From the NCBI GenBank assembly GCA_950295325.1, contig OX485806.1:25110001-25174000 (forward strand): a stretch of DNA of 64,000 nt, read 5' to 3'. Shown piece by piece: positions 13,283 to 25,115 of the stretch (positions within the stretch are counted from its first letter, which is position 1; every line of letters starts with the position of its first letter). A program made the translations under genes and the position numbers. The DNA comes from Polytrichum commune. Taxonomy: Eukaryota > Streptophyta > Polytrichopsida > Polytrichales > Polytrichaceae. The notes beneath the pieces are model-generated. The model saw nothing but the letters and a program-made list of their open reading frames with translations, did not search any database and was not told the DNA's origin.

Positions 13283-14960
13283 ACAATCTAACCCCGATAA
13301 TATGACACCCCGATTATACAATGCATTATACGATTATCACCCCGTCAACCCAACTTTCTAGTGTTAATTTACTACCCTGACAATACAACTACGATGCTTG
13401 TAATACGATGATTTTAGTCCGTATATGTCGTAAAGTAGAGGTAATTGATGTGTGCATGTGGTGGTGGTGGTGGTGGTTGGGGGGCGGGGGGTATGTGATG
13501 GTTTCGATCAATGGGTTTGGTTGTTTTAAACCTTGGTTTTCAGATTATACATTGCGCTTCTCATTCTTTCGGTTTGGATGGAGGTTGAAGGGTTTAGGGG
13601 TTGTGGGACGTGCACATTGGAATTGTGAAGTTGTTGATTTCTGTTCTTGATTTGAAATTTGTCCTCGCACTTGGATCTCGTGTCTTCTTAGATTGGGAAT
13701 TTCAATCCTTGCCGAATTATACTCCTGGATTTGCCCATGCCACTCTTCGATTTGTGGGCGCCGGAGGTGACATTAGTCTTCAGTGACGGGTTCTCTTCAT
13801 TTCGGTTCTATTTTCAACAATTTCGGTGTTGACGACCATGTCTTTGCACGAACTAGCTTGCACACGATTTGGTAAGCACTAACCTCCTCTGCATTGGTTA
13901 TGGCACCGGAAGATGTTTCCAATATGGATGAGACCGGTTCATTTTATCATGCCCAACCAAACAAAACAAGACACTAGTGCAAGAGAAAGTTTGTGGGCGC
14001 AAAATTCAGAAGGACCGTCTCACTCTTGCTCTTGTTGTAAACACGACATACACTGACAAGTTGAAACTTGTGATTGTTTACAAGTCTTGAAACATGTTAC
14101 AGATCACAAGTTTCAACATGTCAGTGTAACCATGATTTGAAGCATGTTACAAATCAAGATCAGGGCAACCACCCAAGATGTTTTAAAAGGTTGTTGCCAA
14201 CAAATTATGTGTGGTGGTTTGCAAACCAAATGGCATGGATGACATCGTATGTATTTGAGAGTTGGACAACAAGCCTCAATGTACATTTCGAATCTCAAAA
14301 GCGGAAGGTACTTTTAATCATGGACAAATATGTTACTCATTCCCTTGAGCATGTTGTTAGGGGTGAATCATTTGGGTTTCAGCCTTACAATTGAGAAATA
14401 CTACTACCGCTTTCTTACCACCTAATGCTACAAGTGCGGTACAACCTTTGGATCAAGGAGTAATTGCTTCATTCAAAGTTTAGTTTAAGAAGAAGCTTTT
14501 GGAATGGGTCCAAACTCAATTTTTTTTCTTCTATTACTCACCAGGTCTTGAGGAATATAGTGCCAAATATAAGGTGGGCTATTACGTGGAGCTCTCAAGT
14601 GTGGAGAGAGACGAATCCCCAAATTATACGAAACAACTGAAGGATGTCCAAGATTTTACTTGCAGACTAGAGTGTCGATTTTGCCATGGATTGTAAACGT
14701 GAGAAATTGAGAATGATAGAACCAACAAACGAATTGGCAAGTCTCATTTATTATTTGAATCTTCGAAGTGAGGAAATATCTATCAAGGAATATGTGCGAC
14801 GTTGTGAGCATATTTCTCTAATTAAAATTTTCATTTCACACTTTGGTATCTTCATTGTAATACAAAATGATAGTTTACATTGAAATAGGCCATCCTCTTG
14901 AAAAACCTTGATAGTATGGCATTTGAGGCCAAAATGTCATATTGAAGGGAGAGAATAGTA
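13283..14960 (+). pseudogene. Pogo/Tigger-like (CENP-B class) transposase pseudogene, plus strand
   Basis: The left end carries ACAATCTAACCCCGATAATA, like the ends at 4229 and 12188; the right end near 14900-14960 has CCTTGATAGTATGGCA. Across several frames one can read NMDETGSFYHAQPNKT (first Asp), PRCFKRLLPTNYVWW, AWMTSYVFESWTTSL, KVLLIMDKYVTHSLEH (second Asp), then QPLDQGVIASFK (third Asp) and a tail LASLIYYLNLRSEEIS. These are the DDD catalytic landmarks of the DDE_1/jerky-pogo family. Stops and frameshifts abound and a palindromic insertion (14040-14160) splits the domain. Confidence 0.8.
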
Positions 14961-14994
14961 GACGGTTATGGGGCTAGGACTAGGACCAGACAAA

Positions 14995-15532
14995 ACTACA
15001 CCTTTGATCATATTTAGTGTCACATGGGTAATAGTGTCACTTACCCTATTTTGGAGGCAAGTGCTAGGTTACACTAATAACCAACATCTTCGTGATTAGT
15101 ATCACCTCATGACACTTGGCTTACTAATACCCGGGCACGAGTATGTTCAACATTACAACGAGGTGTATGTCCATGTTACGCAATGGTCTACAAGTTGCCT
15201 AAAAGTGTACACAAATGACACTTGGCATCAATGTGCTCAAGAACATCTTCCACTTGCATGCTAAAATGTAAACACATGACACTTGCCACTAGGATGCTCA
15301 ACACCATCTTCCCCTTGCATACTCAAATGCAAGACTACCATCTCAAATATCCCAATGCGCTACACTAAATGCCAAAATGTAAATAAAATCCGCACTTCAA
15401 AAAAGTTACTTATGTTAACGAATAATATCCTATTCACAATAAGCATATGCGACACCTTCAGACCTCTAGGCATCTAGTTTAGGCCCTTCCCAAAATAGTG
15501 TGGGTGACACTAAATACCATAAACGGTGTAGT
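14995..15532. mobile_element. E-family CACTA-like MITE, copy 1
   Basis: Ends ACTACACCTTTGATCATATT and the complement of the right end (ACTAAATACCATAAACGGTG then TAGT) form the family's terminal repeat, typically ACTACACCGTTTATGGT followed by ATTTAGTGTCAC. Interior blocks such as CCTCGTGACACTTGG-type and GGCATCTAGTTTAGGCCC recur in copy 2 at 17174-17631. There is no open frame of note. Confidence 0.7.
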
Positions 15533-17173
15533 AGTTACGGATTCACTGAATGGATGGATGAACGACTTCATTCGTTCATTCGGTCAACGAGGTGGCGACT
15601 GGTGGCAGCTTGGATGAGGCAAAACCAGATATGCTACCCAAGACCCGCCGTGGTCGGTAGCTGCCGCGAACTGCCGCGACCCGACGCTCAGTGGGGTCAG
15701 AAGAAACCGCAGGCCGCGGCTCCCACATTGCGAACCCTATGGGGAACGTCCCAGGGTGCGGGAATAGGGCGCGTTCCCAATGCGCTCAATCATTAGCAGT
15801 GGGGTATTCGTGGGGCCCACCACACCGTCCCCGAATCTGAGCATCGTGGTGGGGAACGTGGGCGCCTACTAGGCGGCAGCAAGCTCCTGATGATGAGTCA
15901 CGCTGTGATTTTGTTAAGGGTTTTGTTTTTATTCCAATTTTGTCGTCTTCGTACACCTGGAGGGGGTGCGGCAACAGCCTGGTGGATAAAGGATGTGTGT
16001 ATATATATATACATAAGGAGCCCTAGATATTATATGGATATGATAATATTCATATATAGTAGTGGTGGGCACTATTACTATTGTGGACTTTGTTAAATCT
16101 TGACCCAAAAGTTGTACTTTGGTGATGCATAAATAACACACACTAATTAAATAGTGTATTCAGCGTCGCAAAGCCTATATAGTGTTTGTCTTGCTCGATA
16201 CTTCATTGTAAACCGCCCGTGTAGTGTCACCCACACTAATTGTGACCTTCACATTAGTGTCAACCAATATGTGATCAAAGGTGGATGTCAAATCACGTTT
16301 TTGGATGGGATCTCCCATGTTTTGTCACTTGTGGCCCTGGGCTAAATCATATATGTGTGTCGGCTGGGCCCTGCCCCTCCCACGCCTCCTTCGTTGCCCG
16401 GTCTTCCTGCATGCACTTGCGTGGGAACTCTTCCTCTTTAAGAGCCAGTGCGATAATACCCGGTCGAATTTACAAATGTTCGAGTTGACATCACTTTTGT
16501 TATTCTTGAGTTAATTGAGGGAGTCTCTTCACATGTCAAAGGAGTTTATTGGCTTAAGTGACCGGGTCCTTAATGGCTTATGTGACTGGGTATTATCACA
16601 TTGGTTCCCAATGGGGAAGAGTTCTCACACATGTGGAAGCAGGAGGACCAAACAATGAAGGAGGCATGGGAGAAGCAGGGGCCAGCCGAACACATATGTG
16701 ATATGTAGCCTAGGGCAATAACATCATCTTTCTCTATTTCAGGGTAAAGAAAAAACTTAGAGAAATTTTTTAGTTCTTTTACCAAAAGCATTATGCCATG
16801 GCTCTTAGATGATCATGCTACCCTGTTTCTTGGATGAGACCATAGAAAAGTCCACGAACCAGAATCCAAAGTCTTTTGGAGGGCAGGAACCATTAGTGTA
16901 AACTCTAATTTTGCCATGCCTACCCTCGAGAGCCATCCAAAATATATCCCAACAGTCCCAACCAACATTATCCATACTTGCCATGTGGGAGTCCACGTAG
17001 ATTTTTCATCCACCAAAGATATTACATGTTGTGGTCCAATACTACCCTCATGTAAACCTAAAGTGGGGGCCCGTGACACTCTCAACCAACGATAATAGAA
17101 GAGCTCAAGAACCATGGCCTAATGGCTTTCATGTAAATATACCTTAAGTTTGATTCTATTTTAGGAGTAGACA
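15533..17173. other. Mostly unassigned; contains a GC-rich island
   Basis: About 15590-15880 is clearly richer in G+C and CpG than its surroundings (CCGCGAACTGCCGCGACCCG-type sequence). A frame at 15500-15796 runs through it without a recognisable motif. A (TA)n run lies at 16000-16012. A block near 16188-16235 (TTGCTCGATACTTCATTGTAA) resembles the complement of 42395-42460, so it is probably a small dispersed element. Nothing else is identified. Confidence 0.4.
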
Positions 17174-17631
17174 TGTACACCGTTTATGGTATTTAGTCTC
17201 ACATGCATAATATTGTTACTTACCTTATTTCAAGGCATATCCTAAGTTACACTAACAATCAACAAACTTCACCATCAGTGTCACCTCGTGACACTTGGTG
17301 CACTTACTAATATTGGCATGAGTATGTTTGATAGTGTTACGAGGTGTATGCATGTGTTCTGCAATGGGCTACAAGTTTACTAAAGTGTAAACAAATAACA
17401 GTTGGTATTAGTATGCTCAAGCAAACTTTTCCCCTCTCATATTGTAATGCAAAACTATCATCCCAAGTACCCCAACGCGTAATAAATTTTCACTCAAAAA
17501 AGCTACTTATGTTGACAAATAATATCATATTGGCAATTAGCAAATGTGACACTTTGAGAGACCTCTAGGAATCTAGTTTAGGCCCTTTGCAAATAGTGTA
17601 CGTGACACTAAAACACCATAAACGGTGTAGT
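17174..17631. mobile_element. E-family CACTA-like MITE, copy 2
   Basis: The left end GTACACCGTTTATGGTATTT pairs with the right end ACACCATAAACGGTGTAGT. Interior order matches copy 1 (14995-15532), from TTACTTACC through CCTCGTGACACTTGG and AGGTGTATG to ATCTAGTTTAGGCCCTT. Non-autonomous, 458 bp. Confidence 0.75.
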
Positions 17632-18306
17632 GAGAGGAGCAGAGAGATGGATGTGCACATAGATGGCAAAGAAAACGAGGAGATTCTTAGTTATATTAAG
17701 TTACAACATGTTCGCCGTCCAATACTCAAAGGAAGCCCTCCAAGACCTTCCGGTTCCACTCAAGCAAGAAACCCTTAAGGCAATTCAACCACAATCGATC
17801 CCCATACTTTTCGATTGACTCTATGCTTTTTCATTTCTCTCAAAAAAAAAACTACATATATTATTATAGAGTACTAATGTTACGGTTATCGTCACTTACT
17901 AAGTGATTTTTCATCCAAAATTTGATCATCCATGATAATAATCGTATCGTTCACGAGAAGTGTCATTAGAAAAGTTACCACATTGGCATAAAACAATACC
18001 ACACGACACTACATACAATATTGTGTGTAGTATACATACATCGGGGCATACATAAATGACGTTTTGAACACTATGTGGGGTTTTTGTTTAGGAATTGGAG
18101 TGATCCTTTTGCATTTGACCAAGGTACCTCACGTATTGACTCATTGAAGGCCTGGCCAAATTAGATGCCAGTCCTCGTTCACGTTAGTGGGCCCGTATAT
18201 GTACATTGGGGTTCAGTAAAATGAATGCTATTTTGATGTTAAAAAATGGGTCTCTTCATGCTATTCTCAAGGACTGTGTCCTTTGAACACAGGGGCCTCC
18301 AAGTCT
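17632..18306. other. No gene seen
   Basis: An AT-rich stretch with a short A-run at 17843 onward and a block at 17940-18060 that loosely resembles E-family interiors. No open frame with a recognisable motif and no clear element boundaries were found. Confidence 0.35.
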
Positions 18307-20455
18307 CCACCTAACAGTCAAAGAACGACACTGTTCTCCCCCTTTAATATGACCACGTTTGGTCATGCAAGAAAGTGCCGTATTGTCAAAATGTCATATT
18401 ATACATCATATGATATGTTGGTCTCCAACGTTGTACTATTGAGGTTTTTCAAGAGATTGGCCTATTTCAATGTAAACTATTCATTTGTATATACAATGAA
18501 GATACGTACGTATGAAATGAACCTTTTTATTAGAGACTTATGCTCATAATGTCTCACACAATGTGGGGTGCAAAACAATTATGTAGTTCCATGATGATGT
18601 CTCACCGTATCATACATTATGACAATGAGAATTTGTTGTCTTCAGCTGATGATTGTTGATGTTGGAATTCAACATCTTGTTTGATGTCTTCATAAAAGAT
18701 TGCATGTTCATCACATCTATAATTGAAAACTCCAAAGGATACTTAGGTTTGGTAGTACTGATGGGTTTGAGGAACCTCGACTCTTGGTGTTGGTCGGTCG
18801 TCCATACCATTCCCCTTCATTGGCTCTTCGTTCAAATTCAAAACCCATACGGGTTTCTCTACCCCGTGCCAAATCCACAAACTCAACCATGTTATACTTT
18901 GCATCCACAATTTCCTCTCTTGCCAATTGCACATATTTTCAATAGGCATTTCTTCACTTCGAAGATTCAAAGAGGAAACGAGACTTGCCAATCCATTTGA
19001 TGCTTCTTTCATTCTTAATTTCTCACGTTCATGTTCCATGGCAAAATCGACACTCTAGTCTACAAGTAAAATCTTGGACATTCTCCAGTTGTTTCGTATG
19101 ATTTGGGGATTCATCTCTCTCCACACCTAAGAGGACCACGTAATAGCATGCCTTATATTAGGTATTGTATTCCTCAAGACTTGGTGATTAGTAGAAGAAT
19201 CAAATTGAGAAAGGATCCATTTCAAAAGCTTCTTCTTAAACTAAACTTTGAGTGAAGCAATTATTCCTTGATCCAAAGGTTGTACCGCACTTGTAATGTT
19301 AGGTGGTAGAAGAGAAACTTCGGTCTCCGTTAGGAGGCCGACGTGAATGAAGTGTATGTTTGTTCCACCCCTAGACCTAAGCCCACTGGGCAGAGGAGAA
19401 AACAATAATGATATTTATCAACTGAAAGTTTGAAAACCAAATGATTCACTCATACCAACATGCTCAAGGGAATGAGTAACATATTTGTCCATGATTAACA
19501 ATATCTTCCACTTTTGAGATTTGAAATGTTTATTGAGGCTCATCGTCCAACTCTCAAATTCCTATGATGTCATCCATGCCATTTGGCTTGCAAACCACCA
19601 CACATAATTTGTTGGCAACCACCTTTCAAAGCATCTTGGGCATAGAGATTTGTAAATAATCACAAGCTTTAACTTGTCAGTGCCTCTCATGTTTATAGCA
19701 AGAGCAAGAGTGAGATGGTCCTTCTAAATTTTGCACCCACCGACTTTTCCTTGCATTAGTGTCTTGTTTGGTTGGGCATGATAAAATAAACCAATCTCAT
19801 CCACATTGTAAACATCTTCTAGTGCCATAACCAATGCGGAGGAGGTTAGTGTTTACCAAATTGTGTGCAAGCTAGTTTGTGTGGAGACATGGTCATCACA
19901 CACTGAAATTGTTGAAAATATAAGCGAAATGAAATGCATTTGTGATTCAAGACTAATGTCACCTCTGGAGCCAAGAAATCGAAGAGTGGCATGGGCAAAC
20001 CTAGGAGTATAAGTTAGCAAGGATTGAAATTTCCAATGCAAAGAGATATGAGATTCAAGTATGCGGACAAATTTCAGATCAAGAAAAAAAAAAAAAAAAA
20101 AAAAAAAACTTGATAATTCTAGTGTGCACATCCTACAATCCCTAAACCCTTCAACTTCCATCCAAACCCAACGAATGAGAAGTGTAATGTATGCTTTGAA
20201 ACCAAGGTTCAAAATATTAACTTGAGTGAACTGAAGGTAACATATTCATGAATTCAACATATACTTTCCGATCCCAATGAAAGTCATGGTACAAGTCCCA
20301 CCACATGCAAACATTAATTACCTCTAATTATTTGACAAAACATGCCTAAAAATGTCATATTATGAGCATCATAGTTGTATTATTGGGGTATATTCACACT
20401 AGAAAGTTTGGTCAACAAAAAGTGCGTCGTATTATCAAGGTTCGACTATAGTCCG
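18307..20455 (-). pseudogene. Pogo/Tigger-like transposase pseudogene, minus strand
   Basis: This copy is inverted relative to that at 13283-14960 and better preserved. Reading the minus strand: a 5' end with TAGTCGAACCTTGATAATAC, then FAHATLRFLG, NVDEIGLFYHAQPNKT (first Asp), PRCFERWLPTNYVWW, ILLIMDKYVTHSLEHVG (second Asp), TSAVQPLDQGIIASLK (third Asp), and the tail ASNGLASLVSSLNLRSEEMP at 19039-18900. Several stops and frameshifts separate these pieces, and a run of about 23 A (20085-20107) interrupts the N-terminal part. It is a dead CENP-B/pogo-class transposase. Confidence 0.8.
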
Positions 20456-20614
20456 GTGGTAAGATCCACATTGTTCCACAAGGGACTTTTGGCATTGATG
20501 TCCGTGGCATGAAGGTTGGTCATGGGTGTGGTGCATGAGGGTCCCAACATCACTATCCAATTAAGACCTTAGTTAAATTAAAAAACATATAGTTAGAGTC
20601 CACCCACACCACCT

Positions 20615-20791
20615 AGTTCCTCCACCAAGTTTTTCTCCTAGTATGGCTGGACCATCCACGACTACTATGCAAGATGACCATGTGAGTGGTCAACGAGTTT
20701 TCTCCCCAACTTGTTAATCACTCACATAGTCATCTTGCATATTAGTCGTGGATGGTCCAGCCATACTGGGAGAAGCATTTGGTGGAGGAAC
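20615..20791. repeat. Inverted duplication with arms of about 75 bp
   Basis: The arm at 20615-20690 (GTTCCTCCACCAA.., AGTATGGCTGGACCATCC, GCAAGATGACCATGTGAG) matches the reverse complement of 20716-20791 with few differences. The right arm lies in a minus-strand frame (SPSMAGPSTTNMQDDYVSD); the left arm encodes the same peptide on the plus strand (SPSMAGPSTTTMQDDHVSG). The loop is only about 25 bases, so this is a potential hairpin. Confidence 0.85.
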
Positions 20792-20966
20792 ATTTGCCCC
20801 AACATGTGTTGTCTCTTTCAACTCCTCCATCTCTTCATCAAATGCTACTGCATAATGCATACCAACTGTAATTGGCATCTGAGCTGGGCCTTGCACATAA
20901 GAGGGTTTCCCAATATCCACGCCTTCGAGGATCCCCGTTGTTTTGGGAGCATGTGCCCAATTCCTA

Positions 20967-21310
20967 TCACATGCCTCGTAGAATTGCCAAACATTTGACT
21001 AACCCATCCCTTGTTGTATGCGTGTGTGTATTATTATTATTATTGTTGTTGTTATTATTATTATTATCTTTCTCTATGTGGTAACGTTTTTTGAGTGAAT
21101 CTATTTTAGATTTCACTTGTTCAAGTGTGTACACAAACGTCATTCCACTTTCAGTGATCTTAGCATTGATGTGCTCTACTATATCCTCCCACATCATATG
21201 AGTAAAGTTAGGGAAGTTCCCATCATATACATACATCTCTTCGCACTTTTCCAACAAATTTACCATTATATTATCTGGCCATCGAGCAGTGGATGAAGCA
21301 GGAGGAGGCC
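20967..21310 (-). pseudogene. Trihelix/SANT-like DNA-binding domain fragment
   Basis: From about 21310 the minus strand reads ARWPDNIMVNLLEKCEEMYV.. NFTHMMWEDIVEHINAKI.. TLEQVKSKIDSLKKRYHIEK, the three-helix pattern of trihelix/Myb-SANT-like domains in plant transcription factors and Harbinger partner proteins. It is followed by poly-Asn from a (ATT/GTT)n microsatellite (21029-21066) and then a stop at 20967. Further downstream on the same strand 20920-20714 reads EEMEELKETTHVGANVPPP, perhaps the C-terminal part. No start or complete gene can be built, so it is called a fragment. Confidence 0.6.
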
Positions 21311-21957
21311 AAAGTCTCCACCACTCCTCCCTCTTCCATGCCTACCACCGTGGCCTCCACCTACAAGGCCTCGACCCTATGTGCTACCCCTTCTAGTTTC
21401 CATGTTTGTGTATGCATAGCAATAAAATAACAATGTATACTCAATGAGTTATGCAATTGAATAAAAAAGGCAAATGTCTCATACAATAAGGTGAGAACAA
21501 TACATCAATAGGCCCCTTACTTGATGAATTTTACTTATCATGCACTTTTATTTAATTATAGCACCTTTAATTTTAACTTTTTAGTATGTGGTAGTCAAAA
21601 TCTAAATATATCATTTAAAAACTTTAAATTTGAATTTCTAAATTCTCATTCATTTTATAAATAAATAAATAAATATTTTTATATATAAACACACACACAC
21701 ACACACAAATATATATATATATATACATGGATTTATACAATTCTTATGTGTTTATTAGATATATTATGGTGTAGACAAGGGCAAATACAAGGGGGCAACA
21801 CCAAAATCGTGTTGGGCAAGGGCATCAATCCTTGCCGCCAACTTCACCTAGTTTACTGGATGGCTAGGGGCCACACTGGGGCAACCCAACCAGCTGCACC
21901 CCAAGCCGCCACCACCGGCTGGCTAGGCCTGACGACCCAAGTGTGGCTAGGGTATTA
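21311..21957. other. AT-rich flank with microsatellites
   Basis: No gene is supported. A (CA)n then (TA)n microsatellite lies at 21689-21725. The minus strand just upstream of the trihelix fragment is Gly/Arg-rich in translation (RGLVGGGHGGRHGRGRSGG) but contains stops. The last 150 bases before the MITE are GC-richer without a recognisable feature. Confidence 0.35.
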
Positions 21958-22449
21958 GGGCCGCTTTACACCTAGAGGTTGGGCCAATTCATTATGTAAG
22001 AGGCTTGAAATCCTCACTTGTGATTGGTCGAGCCAATTTGATGGTATGAAATTTTTAATCAAAAAATGCATGGTCTGACACGACCCAAGTTCGTTGAATT
22101 GGGTGCACCCAAAATGGAGGGCCAATTCTTGGCCTCGGGACCAATAATATATTTCAATACAAAAAACTTTTTAAATAAAATATGATTTTTTTAGCGAACC
22201 ATAATTAATAGGATATGTGAAAACATGAACGGCTCTATGCTAGATTATGCTAGATCCGTTGGATTATGCTAGATTTATTGAATCGGCCTAGCTTCTTGGC
22301 CCAAAGGCCTCTATATATGGAAAAATTGGCCTCCATTATAATATTATTATAATGTGTAGTAGATTCTGACCTCCAACCCAAAAAGGGCTAAAATTTCATG
22401 CAATTGGCCTCAAGGAGAGTTGGCACGGCGTCTAGGTGTAAAGCGGCCC
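21958..22449. mobile_element. Harbinger-like MITE, H1 family, full length
   Basis: It begins GGGCCGCTTTACACCTAGAG and ends with the matching complement CTAGGTGTAAAGCGGCCC. TTA flanks it on both sides (21955-21957 and 22450-22452). Terminal GGGCC with a TTA/TAA duplication is the signature of PIF/Harbinger elements. It is 492 bp and non-coding. Other copies: 36289-36527 (partial) and 36575-37107. Confidence 0.9.
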
Positions 22450-22452
22450 TTA

Positions 22453-22964
22453 GGGGCGGTTTACACTATGGACCATGAAGTCGTCCCACGTAAGAGGCCT
22501 ATTTTGCGTGGGACGACTTCATGGGACGACTTCCATGGTCCGAGTTACTAAAATATTAGTTTTCATGGTTCATGGGCCCTTCACTAGGTGTAAACCGAAT
22601 GTGGACCATGAAGAATGACCATGCACCAAAAAGTGGAGGTGCTGATTTTTTTAATACATGCCCAAAAAAAATCGGGAAAAAAAATAAAAAATAAAATTCG
22701 GCCAATGGCTGATTTTCAGTCCTACGGGTCCCTTGATTTCCGTTGAGTCGAGCATTTTGCCTCGCCTCAACGGAAAACCCGTTGGACCATGGCACATTAT
22801 CCAAATGGTAGATTTTAGTAGTTTTTGAGGACCTCAAAGTTAGTGGTCATTCTCCTTTTTTCAAGGTAGTGTAAAACCAAATGGGACCAAGAGCACTTTA
22901 CTCTCCAATCACAGATTTTAGAATTTCATGGTCATGGCTCTTGGTCCATAGTGTAAACCGCCCC
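22453..22964. mobile_element. Harbinger-like MITE, H2 family, full length, sharing a TTA with H1
   Basis: It begins GGGGCGGTTTACACTATGG and ends with the exact complement CCATAGTGTAAACCGCCCC. The left TTA (22450-22452) is also the right duplication of the H1 element, and a second TTA lies at 22965-22967. It is 512 bp and non-coding. An inner direct repeat of GGGACGACTTC(C)ATGG lies near 22519-22543. Confidence 0.9.
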
Positions 22965-23729
22965 TTAGTGTGTTGGTTAAGGGCTAATCCCTAACCCTAA
23001 TTATAGGAAAAATGGCTTCCTATGCGTCAAGTTTCCTCTCCGCATTCTGTAGATAAGGATTATCAAAACCTTTTTAACGCATAGGGGTCCACCAAATCAT
23101 TAAGGCTGGTAACCTAACCACTTTTATATATATAGTGCTTAATTATGGCACGTTTTGTGTTTTCTATTCAAGTTCACGGATGCCAATTCATGTGTGTCCA
23201 ATTCCAAGGATACTCGGCCATTTTTCTATGTACTTTGTATGCATTCAGGTACATGACTGCGGGTCCTTGTATTAAAAGCTCCAAGGATACATGGGCATTT
23301 CTATACTATAGTTTAAGCTATTTGATACAAATGAAAGGTGAGAGCTAGAGAGAGAGAGAGATCTTCAATGCTAATTTAAAGCTTGCACTTACTCTTTTAA
23401 GAGGAAAATTCCCTCTAATTCTTCTTCTCTACAAAACACGGGTGGGTGGGATTTTTTTTTTTTCTTTTTTTTTCTTTTTTTTGAGACAGAAGGTCAACCG
23501 GGCCAACGCCAAAATGAATACCACAAAAGAAAAAACACACGCCCTCACCGAGGGGAGGCGGGGCCCCTCGGGCGTGTGAACACCGCCACATAAAGGGTGG
23601 GAAACTTCATGTCAACACCAAAACCTTATATTCAAAATGCCCTGAGAAAGGTGGAATCTTTCAATTTGGGATCTTCTTGAACATGTTATATTTTGAATGT
23701 ATTAGGAAAGCATAACCTCGGTGTCCTAA
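22965..23729. other. No gene seen; T-rich tract
   Basis: Contains a CTAACCCTAA motif near 23000, a (GA)n run at 23349-23360 and a long T-rich tract (23451-23481) followed by GC-richer sequence. No open frame carries a recognisable motif. Confidence 0.35.
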
Positions 23730-24223
23730 AGGCCACTTCAAACACGAGCCAAGAGCTGTAACCAATAAATTGTGAAAGCCCAAAAGAAAGTGCCCAAAGG
23801 CCGTCCCAACACACCTCCAAAATCATGTAGTGTGGTCACGGACCCTCAAGTGTAGTGTGAAGTCATATGTGACCAGGCCCTCAACCAAATGCTATTTCAA
23901 TGAATTTCTATTCATGCGGATCCTCACAGATGATGATAAAAAAGAATAAATCAGCGGTTGTAAGTATTCAGAGTGCCATGGTCTCCCGGTTTTGTGGTAG
24001 GCCTAACTCGAAGACATAGTTTTTGCAAATAGTCCAAGTGACCATGAAACATGATCCATTTGATGCCACGTAGGAATCCATGTAGACTTCACATCCACCT
24101 TGCATTCACATACTCCGTCGGTCCCTCAAGCGTAGCGTGAAGCGAACTTGGACCGGCTCCGCCTTTTCCACCAATGAGAGTGCTTGAAGTGTAATGGTCA
24201 CGGGCCCTCAGTCTCGTGTAACT
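23730..24223 (-). mobile_element. Harbinger-like MITE, H4 family, inverted copy with damaged end
   Basis: This is the reverse complement of the H4 element at 39214-39714. Shared blocks include AGGCCACTTCAAACACGAGCC, CAACACACCTCCAAAATCATG, CATTTGATGCCACG and GGAGCCGGTCC-type sequence. The left end next to TAA is intact; the right terminal repeat is cut short after CTCGTGT. Confidence 0.75.
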
Positions 24224-24556
24224 TTACATGAACTCCGTGAATTGATACAAAATAGTGTAACTTGGAATATTCTACATGATATTTTACTGCATGTTGGGGA
24301 TTTATGACATGTCTAATTTTGGAAGAGCCATTGGCACGACGAGCCTCTTGTTTAATACAATTTTATAACATGTGATGAGTCACCCACGCTACTAGTGTGC
24401 TGGTACCTCTATGTCTATAAATGGAATACGGTGGAGTTTTAAAGCCATTCGTGGACAAAGATCGGATTGATTGAGATGATATAGAATAATCCAATTTGAG
24501 TCACCCACGCATGCAAGTGTTAATAAACAATCACGATACCAAAACGTGACGGTAGT
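24224..24556. other. No gene seen
   Basis: Short AT-rich stretch with two similar motifs (GAGTCACCCACGC at 24370 and 24498). No element boundaries or gene recognised. Confidence 0.35.
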
Positions 24557-25115
24557 ACTACGTACACCATTTATGGTATTTAGTGTCACGTACACTATTT
24601 ACAAATGTCCTAAGCTAGATGTCTAAAGGTTTCAAAGTGTCATGTCTGCTGATTGACAATATGATACCATTCATCAACATGAGTAATTGTTTTCGTTGAA
24701 TTTTTGTTTGCATCATGACATATAGTGTAGTGCATTTGGATACTGGAGACGATACTTTTACGTTTTAGTATGTAAGGGGGAGATATTATTGAGCGTACTA
24801 TTTGGCAGTTGTCATGTGTTTACGTTTTAGTATGCATGAGGAATATATTCTTGAGCATACTAATGCCAAGTGTCATTTGTGTATAGTCAACATGTAGACC
24901 ATTGTGTATATAGAGCCATACACCTCGTAACACTGTTGAACATACCCATGCCAAGATATTATCAAGCGCACTTCATCGCCAACTGTCATGTGGTGACACT
25001 ATTGATAAAAAAAATTCTAGTCGTTAGTGTACCCTAGCATATGCCTCAAAATAAGATATGTGACACTATTATGCATGTGACACTAATTACAAAAAATGAC
25101 AATAGTGCGCTACAA
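24557..25115 (-). mobile_element. E-family CACTA-like MITE, reverse orientation
   Basis: The left end ACTACGTACACCATTTATGG leads into ATTTAGTGTCACG. The interior runs in the opposite order to copies at 14995 and 17174 (for example AAGGTTTCAAAGTGTCATG, CCAAGTGTCAT, CATACACCTCGTAACACT). The right end is degraded (GTGACACTAATTACAAAAAA). Non-coding. Confidence 0.65.

Noticed and set aside
15500-15796. 98-codon plus-strand frame in the GC-rich islet
   Set aside because: No family motif and GC-rich sequence lacks stops by chance; it begins inside a MITE end.
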